Assembly: GCA_021732945.1 (NCBI GenBank)
Contig: JAKFWB010000538.1
Coordinates: forward strand, 1 to 12,018
Direction of reading: 5' to 3'
DNA length: 12,018 bases
Source: Porphyrobacter sp.
GTDB taxonomy: Bacteria; Pseudomonadota; Alphaproteobacteria; Sphingomonadales; Sphingomonadaceae
The notes beneath the pieces are model-generated. The model did no database searches, was not told where the DNA came from, and worked only from the letters and a program-made list of their open reading frames with translations. Shown here piece after piece: positions 6,876-12,018 of this stretch (the first letter of the stretch is position 1; each line of letters starts with the position of its first letter). A program made the position numbers and the translations under genes.

Positions 6876-9335
6876 TCAGTCTCCCAACCCGAAGTCGTCG
6901 TCGATCGCGGGTGTGCCGTGTGAGGCTTCCCTATCGTTGCTGTGGCTCTGATCCTTCTGGTCAGTCCCTGCACCCTCGCGGGTCTCGCGCTGGATTTGCT
7001 CTTCGGGCCGGTCCCGATCCTGCTTCCCGAGCGTCTTTTCGGTCAGCGCCTCCTTGGCCTGTTCGCGATTGATTTCGGTCTGATCGCCACTGATGGCTAT
7101 GAGCTGTTTCATGACGGAGAGACCCGCCGTTCTCGGCTGACCGTCATCGGCATCCGCGTCTTTTGCGGGGACATCCGCAGGGTTGTCGTTGCTGGGCGCA
7201 ACGGCCCTGACAATCTCGCTCTCGCCGAACATCCCATCGGCAGCTTTCTCAGCCTCCGAGCGTCCGTCAGCCTTCTCAGTGCTCTCCGCCTTTTCCAGCG
7301 CCTCGGTTGTCTCCTGCTCCGCTTCCTCAGCCTCCACGCGCCCGGTCGGCGGCAAGGTTTCAGGACCACCCTCACTCCCCCCTTCCGCGCTCTCTGGCCG
7401 GCTCGCCGGCCGTTTGGCATCTGGCGGTTTGTAGGGCGTCGGTTCCATGCTGGTCACACGCAAGAACCCTTGGGCGACTTCGGGGTAATCCTTCCATTGC
7501 AGCTTGATCCGCGCGGCCGGAAACCCGTCGGGGAACTTTATGAAGCCGTGCATCGACGGCAGGTTCGTAATGTCGTCGGGAATGACCAGCGGCTCAATTG
7601 CCTTGCGCGGCGTCAGGGTCGATGCATCGCGGGTGTTGTTGTAGCCATAGCTGTAGGCTTCATCCATCTGGCGGACCTCGCGGTTGCCGATGAATTCGGC
7701 GCAGCGTTCAGCCGACTGGTAATCTGCTGTGGCCAGGATCAGCTTGGTGCGCGCAAGGCCTGCCAGATTGGTCGCACCTTTCTCGCCGTAGGTCTCCTCT
7801 AGCTTGGCAAAGGAGTGGATGCCGAGAACGAAGGCACCGCCATAGTTTCGGGCGGTCTGCAGGCCATTGCCGATGGCAGGAAGGGCATGCAGAGCATTGA
7901 CCTCGTCGAACAGGAACCAGGTCCGAAGATCGCGTGTGCGCGGAAGCGTCATCTGGGCGGTGACGGCCATGTCGGTCCAGAGCGTCAGCAGCATCCGGGT
8001 GAAGTTCATGTCGGAATAGCTTGACGTGATGAACAGGATCGAGCCGGGCGCCGAGGCCTTGACCCATGCCTTGATCGAGAAGCTGTCAGGCTTCTCGGGC
8101 GAAGGGTCGGGGATGTAGCGAATGGCGTTGGCGTTCGTGTTGAATACCGACCGGATCGACTCCGCCATGCGGGCCGCAGTTTCGGCCGTAAGGGGAGCCG
8201 CGACCGTGTCCTTCAACTTGGCATGGATCTGCTTCAGGTTGGCGGTCATCAGGTGATGGGCAATGGCCGCGTTTGACATCTCGCCGTCGGCTTTGAGCTT
8301 CATGCAGATTTCAACGAACAGGGTTCGTGCAGCATTCTGCCAGAAGGGCTCCTTCTCATCTGGGTGCGACGGGATCAGGGCGGTGGCGGCCGTGAGAAAA
8401 TCGGCATAGAGTTCGCAGTCGTTGAAGATGGTCCAGGGCACGCACCGTTGATCCATAGGATTGAGGATTGTGTCGCTCTCCGGGTTGTAGAAGGCTTCGA
8501 CAAACGCGCCGGTCAAATCGAAGATCACTGCGTTCTGGCCGCGCTCACGCAGTTGAGTTACGAGCGAGCGAAGCTGGGTGGTCTTGCCCGCACCAGTTGT
8601 GCCGATCAGCATGGTGTGGCTTTGCTCGAGTCGCCATGGATAGGGAACGCCCGCGATCATGTAAGGTTGATGGATCCCAAGCTCTCGTTTCTGCTGGCGG
8701 TCCAGATTGATGATGTCAGTAGGTTCGCGCGGAGGATCGAGACGCGAGCATTCATAGGCAAAACGGTTGCCGTTATGGGCTCGGACTTCCGCTCGCAGGA
8801 CTTCGCGCTCGACCAGCATGGCACCGCGCTCATGGCGTTCTTCGAGGATCGATTTGCCGCGTTTCCGGGAGAACTCGATGAACCAGATGCTGAGCGGTGC
8901 AGCGATGAAGATGGCCATGAAAGCCGAGCCGAAAAGGCAGCGAAGCGCCTTGGCCGAGGCAGAGGCAACGTAGGGGTCGTAAGGCACTGCCCCCATCAGC
9001 GTGGGGCGGATCATCCCATTGGGAAGAGTGAGGTGAATGACCTTCGTTGGGTCGAGCAGCATCAGCGACCAAAGACCCGAATACATGCGCATCAGGACGA
9101 GATGAATTTCGGGCGTGCTGAGCGACAGGCTGATGGTCGTGGCAAGCGCCAGACTGAAGACCAGAAACCAGATCAGGAGCGGGATTTTGATCCCAGCAAA
9201 CCACATCCAGAATTCGTGGGTAACCAGCTGCGATCCGCGGGTGAAGTTGCCGGCGTTTCGGGTCACTCTTCCGCGTGCGGAATGATGCTGGATCGTGGCG
9301 CCCTTGCCGTTGAATCGGATGTCATCGCGGCGCAT
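6876..9335 (-). CDS. trwB: type IV coupling protein (VirD4/TraD/TrwB family, 819 aa)
   Basis: This inner-membrane ATPase brings the relaxase-DNA complex to the secretion channel. Numbering from the chosen start: two membrane helices (about 41-70 and 135-154) enclose a short periplasmic loop. The ATPase domain has Walker A GTTGAGKTT (245-253) and Walker B WFLFDEVNAL (473-482), then motif-rich segments near LGIHSFAKL (504-512) and SAERCAEFIGNREV (541-554). The last 175 residues or so are acidic, Ser/Glu-rich and probably disordered, ending DDDFGLGD. The start at 9335 is chosen over the in-frame start at 9383 because GGAGGA lies just upstream at ideal spacing. It overlaps the ribbon-helix-helix gene by 14 nt. 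At the other end the stop is two bases from the relaxase start. Confidence 0.95.
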   Translation of the reverse strand: MRRDDIRFNGKGATIQHHSARGRVTRNAGNFTRGSQLVTHEFWMWFAGIKIPLLIWFLVFSLALATTISLSLSTPEIHLVLMRMYSGLWSLMLLDPTKVIHLTLPNGMIRPTLMGAVPYDPYVASASAKALRCLFGSAFMAIFIAAPLSIWFIEFSRKRGKSILEERHERGAMLVEREVLRAEVRAHNGNRFAYECSRLDPPREPTDIINLDRQQKRELGIHQPYMIAGVPYPWRLEQSHTMLIGTTGAGKTTQLRSLVTQLRERGQNAVIFDLTGAFVEAFYNPESDTILNPMDQRCVPWTIFNDCELYADFLTAATALIPSHPDEKEPFWQNAARTLFVEICMKLKADGEMSNAAIAHHLMTANLKQIHAKLKDTVAAPLTAETAARMAESIRSVFNTNANAIRYIPDPSPEKPDSFSIKAWVKASAPGSILFITSSYSDMNFTRMLLTLWTDMAVTAQMTLPRTRDLRTWFLFDEVNALHALPAIGNGLQTARNYGGAFVLGIHSFAKLEETYGEKGATNLAGLARTKLILATADYQSAERCAEFIGNREVRQMDEAYSYGYNNTRDASTLTPRKAIEPLVIPDDITNLPSMHGFIKFPDGFPAARIKLQWKDYPEVAQGFLRVTSMEPTPYKPPDAKRPASRPESAEGGSEGGPETLPPTGRVEAEEAEQETTEALEKAESTEKADGRSEAEKAADGMFGESEIVRAVAPSNDNPADVPAKDADADDGQPRTAGLSVMKQLIAISGDQTEINREQAKEALTEKTLGKQDRDRPEEQIQRETREGAGTDQKDQSHSNDREASHGTPAIDDDFGLGD

Positions 9336-9618
9336 GGAATTCCTCCATGCGTTCGTGGGCGATTTGCTCCAGACCGGGAGCAAGATCGCTATGCTCTCGG
9401 TGGACGATTAGATCGACCGCAGCCTGGGTGTATTCGAGGAGGAGAATGAGGCGCTTTGGATCGATCGAATAGCCGTTGAGAGCGCTTTTGGCGCCCATTC
9501 TTATTGCTATTCTAACGGCTTCATTGCGAGAGCAGTCACGCTGCACCGCTAGAGCATCGATCAGTGCCAGCTCCTGCGGACTACAGCGCAGGCTGATGTA
9601 GTTGTTCTTGGTAGTCAT
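9322..9618 (-). CDS. ribbon-helix-helix DNA-binding protein, probable oriT accessory factor (98 aa)
   Basis: Residues 5-42 fit a CopG/Arc-type ribbon-helix-helix: a beta strand NNYISLRCS (5-13), helix A SPQELALIDALAVQRD (13-28), a turn CSRNEAV and helix B to about 42. The remaining part (55-90) is helical, with LLEYTQAAVDLIVHREH. Its place directly before the coupling-protein and relaxase genes matches trwA in R388, whose product binds oriT, stimulates nicking and represses the operon; the same role is inferred here. The ATG at 9618 has only a weak ribosome site (GGATGG), located inside a hairpin (9622-9642). The 3' end overlaps the coupling-protein gene, whose ribosome site lies within this gene. 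Confidence 0.88.
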   Translation of the reverse strand: MTTKNNYISLRCSPQELALIDALAVQRDCSRNEAVRIAIRMGAKSALNGYSIDPKRLILLLEYTQAAVDLIVHREHSDLAPGLEQIAHERMEEFHAPR

Positions 9619-9621
9619 AGC

Positions 9622-9642
9622 CCATCCACTGGTTGTGGATGG
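9622..9642. promoter_or_regulatory. 8-bp inverted repeat covering the ribosome site of the RHH gene
   Basis: CCATCCAC, a 5-nt spacer and GTGGATGG pair perfectly. On the minus-strand transcript the second arm contains the only purine-rich stretch before the ATG at 9618, three bases downstream. It may be an RNA hairpin that limits translation, or a DNA operator for the RHH protein. Confidence 0.55.
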
Positions 9643-9693
9643 TGGGGCTTTCGCAGAATTCTTTTAGCACCCTGGTGGCGGGTTGAGAAGAGC

Positions 9694-9759
9694 AATGGCA
9701 ATTCATTTTGAAATTGCCATTTATCGTGCTATAACAGTGCTATACTTGCTGGAACCAGC
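9694..9759 (+). other. predicted oriT core with nick site at 9730/9731
   Basis: A perfect 10-bp inverted repeat (AATGGCAATT at 9694-9703, AATTGCCATT at 9712-9721, 8-nt spacer) is followed by TATCGTGCT/ATAAC. R388 oriT, as I remember it, has a hairpin followed by TATTGTCT/ATAGC, cut by TrwC at the slash. The two differ by one inserted and two substituted bases, and the distance from hairpin to cut is nine versus eight bases. The plus-strand orientation would place the tra genes last in transfer, as in R388. GTGCTATA is repeated 11 bp further on (9737-9744), and a second small hairpin, GCTGG/CCAGC, follows at 9748-9759. The gene-free stretch 9619-10114 also carries the other inverted repeats listed here. 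Confidence 0.6.
9726..9744. repeat. GTGCTATA direct repeat, 11-bp period, across the nick region
   Basis: GTGCTATA occurs at 9726-9733 and 9737-9744. The 11-bp period puts both copies on the same helix face, as expected for a binding site of a small DNA-binding protein such as the adjacent RHH protein. The first copy contains the predicted nick. Confidence 0.6.
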
Positions 9760-9766
9760 TAGTGAA
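9739..9766 (-). promoter_or_regulatory. possible promoter of the tra operon
   Basis: On the minus strand TTCACT, a 16-bp gap and TATAGC give a weak sigma-70-like pair, with start expected near 9732, about 115 nt before the RHH start codon. It overlaps the GTGCTATA repeats and the predicted nick, which would suit autoregulation by the relaxosome. The match is poor and other placements are possible. Confidence 0.25.
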
Positions 9767-9798
9767 TTGAAATGAAGCGCTGAAGCAAAATGATACGG

Positions 9799-9814
9799 CG
9801 CTGTATATACAGCG
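9799..9814. promoter_or_regulatory. 16-bp perfect palindrome followed by T-tract
   Basis: CGCTGTATATACAGCG is a perfect palindrome, followed on the plus strand by GTTTTTG. It could be a protein-binding site within oriT, or a short terminator (6-bp stem, ATAT loop, five T) for plus-strand transcripts. Confidence 0.45.
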
Positions 9815-9985
9815 GTTTTTGATCGCGGGCGCCGCATTCGGTGTGCATTCCTTAGGGACTGCGACCGGGGCTTGATGCCGTCCTGGTCTTTGATCCTGAT
9901 GTGAGTCTGGAATTCCTGTGGGGGAGTCGCTGCGCGGGTCGTTCGGGTACGGGACGATTGGGCTGTGCGGAGCGATTTCGCCCCT

Positions 9986-10014
9986 AAAGCGCCAAGCCTT
10001 GGCGATGGCGCTTT
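9986..10014. repeat. nested inverted repeats in the oriT-side intergenic region
   Basis: AAAGCGCC (9986-9993) pairs with GGCGCTTT (10007-10014). Within and overlapping it, CGCCAAG (9990-9996) pairs with CTTGGCG (9998-10004). The two folds exclude each other, so this is either a cruciform or binding site or an alternative structure on single-stranded DNA. No gene or T-run is attached. Confidence 0.5.
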
Positions 10015-10056
10015 CATCATCAATCGATGTTCAGCGATTGGACATTCACTGCCGTC

Positions 10057-10084
10057 TTGATCCTCAGAAGGATAGCCCTATGCT
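10057..10084 (+). promoter_or_regulatory. possible promoter of the coiled-coil gene
   Basis: TTGATC (10057-10062), a 16-bp gap and TATGCT (10079-10084) form a reasonable sigma-70-type pair. The start would be near 10091, about 24 nt before the ATG at 10115. Confidence 0.4.
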
Positions 10085-10114
10085 TTGCAGCGCAGGGCGA
10101 TAAGGGAACGTGTG

Positions 10115-10333
10115 ATGGCAGCTAAGATCGAGAAGGAACGAGCCGCAATTCGTGAGGAAGAATTGAAGCTCGCAGAGCGCAAGAAGAGGCTTGCGGAACG
10201 CGAAGCCGAAGAGCGCGCATCGGCGATGGCAAAGAGCGTTCTCACGAAGCTCGATTCAGATCGTCTTGTGGCTCTCCTGAGCCGTATGAAAACGCTCGGA
10301 ATCGAAGAGGTCGAGAAGCGTCTTCTGGCTTAG
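10115..10333 (+). CDS. small charged coiled-coil protein beside oriT (72 aa)
   Basis: The protein is dominated by a long charged helix (residues about 2-45: KIEKERAAIREEELKLAERK and a second heptad block), ending with a small domain TKLDSDRLVALLSRMKTLGI (54-73 region) and VEKRLLA. The start at 10115 is supported by AAGGGA seven bases upstream; a GTG one codon earlier is possible, and a TTG at 10085 is less likely. It is divergent from the tra operon and is the first gene on the predicted leading side. The length and coiled-coil-then-small-domain layout recall small oriT accessory proteins such as Agrobacterium TraC or MobC, but that is an analogy of shape and position, not a family assignment. 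Confidence 0.75.
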   Translation: MAAKIEKERAAIREEELKLAERKKRLAEREAEERASAMAKSVLTKLDSDRLVALLSRMKTLGIEEVEKRLLA

Positions 10334-10387
10334 CAGGAGTGCTTCGAAACCGTGGTAAGGATTCTCGAAGCCGTGAAGGCAAATAAA

Positions 10388-10416
10388 GAAGGGCGCTGAC
10401 ATGGTCAGCGCCCTTC
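10388..10416. terminator. bidirectional intrinsic terminator
   Basis: A perfect 13-bp stem (GAAGGGCGCTGAC and its complement) with a 3-nt loop lies between two convergent genes. On the minus strand it is followed by TTTATTT, a good tail for the 186-residue gene. The plus-strand tail (CCGTTT) is weaker but could serve the coiled-coil gene. Confidence 0.85.
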
Positions 10417-10436
10417 CCGTTTGGTCTGGTTGGAGG

Positions 10437-10997
10437 CTATCGCCAGACGAGTTGTGGATCGGCTGACAGGCATGCGCGAAGCATCCTGTCGAGCTGTTCG
10501 AGGCATGTTTCCATTCCGCCCCATGTGAGATGTCGGCGCGTTGGTGGATCATTGATAGCTTGGCTCAAGTCATCGGCGTCAATCGACCCTGTCGATGCGT
10601 TGCCCATTCCGATTGCGTCAAGCAGAAGCTGACCATTGGTATCGCTGAGATTGATCGGAAAGGCACCGTCTGGAGTCGAGGAGACGCCCATCATAATTTG
10701 AGCATCAGCGCGTTCTCTCCAGATACGGACGTTCAGGCCGAGAAATTGCGCTTCTTCGATGACGCCGATTACCGCTTCCTGGTTCCCAAAAAGTCGGGCT
10801 AGGGTCGCCCAGCTCCATGGGCACACGCGGGCATTGAAGCCATCTTCCAAGTATGAGAAATCGGGGTCGTCAAAGATGCCGACAAGTTGTCCATGCGATT
10901 GCGCGAAGGCTCGGAAGGCAGTCAATTGCTGAAGCGTTATGCATGCCGGTTTCGAGACTGGAGCAACCTTGCTTTGCAGCTGAAAGGTCATTGTCAT
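10437..10997 (-). CDS. hypothetical protein (186 aa)
   Basis: A soluble 186-residue protein with no signal peptide or membrane helix. A polar N-terminus (1-20) precedes an alpha/beta-looking body with FDDPDFSYLEDGF (42-54), CPWSWATLARLFGNQEAV (59-76) and INLSDTNGQLLLDAIGM (115-131). I do not recognise a family. The start at 10997 (MTMTF) is chosen because GAGGAG lies nine bases upstream; the frame stays open to a TTG at 11030, where no suitable spacing exists. It is transcribed toward the coiled-coil gene and stops at the shared terminator. Its upstream region holds a 12-bp palindrome and a leader with an intrinsic terminator, so its expression may be conditional. As a leading-region gene it would enter the recipient early. 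Confidence 0.8.
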   Translation of the reverse strand: MTMTFQLQSKVAPVSKPACITLQQLTAFRAFAQSHGQLVGIFDDPDFSYLEDGFNARVCPWSWATLARLFGNQEAVIGVIEEAQFLGLNVRIWRERADAQIMMGVSSTPDGAFPINLSDTNGQLLLDAIGMGNASTGSIDADDLSQAINDPPTRRHLTWGGMETCLEQLDRMLRACLSADPQLVWR

Positions 10998-11052
10998 GGT
11001 CAAGCACTCCTCACTGGAACGCTCGATCAATCCCCCTCCCCTCTTGCTGTGA

Positions 11053-11064
11053 GCGACATGTCGC
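11053..11064. promoter_or_regulatory. 12-bp perfect palindrome upstream of the 186-aa gene
   Basis: GCGACATGTCGC is a perfect palindrome about 55 bp before the start codon at 10997 and downstream of the leader terminator. An operator for a dimeric regulator is possible. Confidence 0.35.
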
Positions 11065-11080
11065 GAACGGCAACGATGGC

Positions 11081-11122
11081 GATAAAAATGATGGCCCTGC
11101 CGGGTCGCTGTGCAGGGCCATC
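11081..11122 (-). terminator. intrinsic terminator inside the leader of the 186-aa gene
   Basis: On the minus strand GATGGCCCTGC, an 11-nt loop and GCAGGGCCATC form a perfect 11-bp GC-rich stem followed by ATTTTTATC. It lies 84 bp before the next start codon, so it ends a short upstream transcript or works as an attenuator. Confidence 0.8.
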
Positions 11123-11198
11123 TAGGGTGGTCTCATGGGAGACCTCGGGTTGCTGGCAGCTGTCTTGGGGGAGAGCTGCGAAGCAGAACTTACGCATC
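11084..11198 (-). ncRNA. candidate small RNA or attenuator leader
   Basis: A transcript from the promoter-like pair at 11205-11232 would be about 115 nt and end at the terminator above. It holds three successive hairpins: GCAGCT/AGCTGC (11156-11161 with 11174-11179), GGTCTC/GAGACC with a 4-nt loop (11129-11144), and the terminator stem. No ribosome site and convincing ORF pair is seen; the frame 11215-11027 runs through the terminator. It may be a stand-alone RNA or a leader controlling the 186-residue gene. No known riboswitch family is recognised. Confidence 0.4.
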
Positions 11199-11204
11199 GT
11201 CCGA

Positions 11205-11232
11205 AATTTATTCAAGTATCATCGTGAGACAA
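11205..11232 (-). promoter_or_regulatory. possible promoter abutting the tandem array
   Basis: On the minus strand TTGTCT (11232-11227), a 16-bp gap and TAAATT (11210-11205) resemble a sigma-70 promoter. The -35 box touches the first base of the repeat array at 11233. This short AT-rich stretch stands out from the GC-rich array. Confidence 0.4.
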
Positions 11233-12018
11233 GGCGCGGCGGCGATGCCAGCGAGGCACGCATGTGCCGATGCGCTGGCGAGCAGCGCCGCGCCGTGATC
11301 GGGCGCACGGCAGACCGTGCGAAGCCGATGCGGACGAAGGTCCGCAAGGCCAGCAAGGGACTGCCGGTGCGCGCGCGCCGAGGGTCGCCCCAGCCCGGGC
11401 CGACGACGGCCCGTCGATGCGTCGATCACGCGCTGCGGCAGGCGCGGCGGCGATGCCAGCGAGGCACGCATGTGCCGATGCGCTGGCGAGCAGCGCCGCG
11501 CCGTGATCGGGCGCACGGCAGACCGCGCGAAGCCGATGCGGACGAAGGTCCGCAAGGCCAGCAAGGGACTGCCGGTGCGCGCGCGCCGAGGGTCCCCCAG
11601 CCCGGGCCGACGACGGCCCGTCGATGCGTCGATCACGCGCTGCGGCAGGCGCGGCGGCGATGCCAGCGAGGCACGCATGTGCCGATGCGTTGGCGAGCAG
11701 CGCCGCGACGGGATCGGGCGCACGGCAGACCGCGCGAAGCCGACGCGGACGAAGGTCCGCAAGGCCAGCAAGGGACTGCCGGTGCCCGCGCGCATACGGT
11801 CGCCCCAACCCGGGCCGACGACGGCCCGTCGAGCCGCCGATCACGCGCTGTGGCAGGCGCGGCGGCGATGCCAGCGAGGCACGCATGTGCCGATGCGCTG
11901 GCGAGCTGCGCCGCGCCGGGACCGGGCGCACGGCAGACCGCGCGAAGCCGACGCGGACGAAGGTCCGCAAGGCCAGCAAGGGACTGCCGGTGCCCGCGCG
12001 CCGATGGTCGCCCCAGCC
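11233..12018. repeat. 208-bp tandem repeat array, almost four copies, rich in hairpins
   Basis: Copies start at 11233, 11441, 11648 and 11856; periods are 208, 207 and 208, and the last copy runs off the window. Copies 1 and 2 differ at very few positions; copies 3 and 4 carry more substitutions. In copy 1 a 62-nt extended hairpin is built from GGCGCGGCG/CGCCGCGCC (11233-11241 with 11286-11294), GCCAGCG/CGCTGGC (11247-11253 with 11273-11279) and GGCAC/GTGCC (11255-11259 with 11264-11268). CGTGATCG/CGATCACG (11294-11301 with 11423-11430) then encloses three hairpins with 4-nt loops at 11305-11320, 11330-11345 and 11397-11412. Long open frames exist on both strands, but a 208-bp period shifts frame at each copy and no ribosome site is seen, so I treat the array as non-coding. 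Confidence 0.9.

Noticed and set aside
9336..9383. Longer coupling-protein start at 9383
   Set aside because: GGAGGA with ideal spacing precedes the ATG at 9335; the 16 extra residues lie inside the RHH gene and lack a ribosome site.
9728..9744. Minus-strand TATAGCAC repeats as the nick site on the other strand
   Set aside because: The hairpin-to-cut distance fits less well, and the transfer direction would bring the tra genes in first, unlike R388.
9799..9814. LexA-type SOS box
   Set aside because: It has CTGT and ACAG but only four bases between them; the enterobacterial box needs eight, and alphaproteobacterial LexA uses a different direct-repeat motif.
9721..10023. Minus-strand 100-aa open frame across the oriT region
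   Set aside because: It begins with three Met codons without a ribosome site, has a basic low-information composition, and runs through the inverted repeats and predicted nick.
11027..11215. Minus-strand 62-aa open frame starting MNKFRTMRKF
   Set aside because: It reads through the intrinsic terminator at 11081-11122 and has no ribosome site; the hairpins explain this stretch better.
11357..11369. GGGACTGCCGGTG, as found in 16S rRNA genes
   Set aside because: Only 13 bases match, with no flanking rRNA similarity; taken as chance.
11208..11979. Two long minus-strand open frames (195 and 255 aa) with repeated peptide blocks in the array
   Set aside because: The period of 208 bp shifts frame at each unit, so the peptide repeat is not kept in one frame. 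Stop codons are rare in such GC-rich DNA, and no ribosome site precedes them.
11233..12018. CRISPR array
   Set aside because: The whole 208-bp unit is repeated; there are no short repeats separated by unique spacers, and no cas genes.

Overview
The window is about 12 kb of GC-rich DNA that reads as part of a conjugative or mobilizable plasmid (or an integrated relative) of an alphaproteobacterium. A sphingomonad-type host is my best guess, from the codon use and from protein stretches such as 'AANDNP' and 'SNDNPAD'; there is no rRNA or replication gene to confirm it. No replication, partition or mating-pore (VirB/Trb) gene is visible.

The centre holds a complete DNA-processing set in the R388 order: a small ribbon-helix-helix protein (9322-9618), a VirD4/TrwB/TraD coupling ATPase (6876-9335) and a MobF relaxase-helicase of the TrwC/TraI type (3745-6873). 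All lie on the minus strand with overlapping or nearly touching ends. Just upstream, 9619-10114 has no gene but many inverted and direct repeats. A 10-bp hairpin followed by TATCGTGCT/ATAAC at 9694-9735 resembles the R388 TrwC target (hairpin, then TATTGTCT/ATAGC), with the orientation that sends the tra genes in last. I read this as oriT, with a predicted nick at 9730/9731 on the plus strand.

Left of the relaxase the same minus-strand operon continues through nine small genes. Most are joined by ATGA or TGATG overlaps: a one-helix membrane protein, an XRE regulator, a membrane-anchored 257-residue protein, a 126-residue unknown, a membrane-anchored DUF2726 (nuclease-fold-like) protein, a second XRE-like protein, a 214-residue unknown, a 67-residue unknown and a secreted protein cut by the window edge. 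A 20-nt sequence (one mismatch) covers the start sites of two of these genes and brackets the 126-residue gene like an inserted module.

Right of oriT lies the predicted leading region, which would enter the recipient first. It has a 72-residue charged coiled-coil protein on the plus strand, a strong shared terminator hairpin, and a convergent 186-residue unknown protein. Upstream of the latter is a leader with three hairpins, the last an intrinsic terminator, and a possible promoter. The leader abuts an array of 208-bp tandem repeats (11233 to the window end, almost four copies) made largely of nested perfect hairpins. The array is not convincingly coding and is the least explained part of the window. 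The oriT proposal, the leader/attenuator and the array are the observations most worth following.
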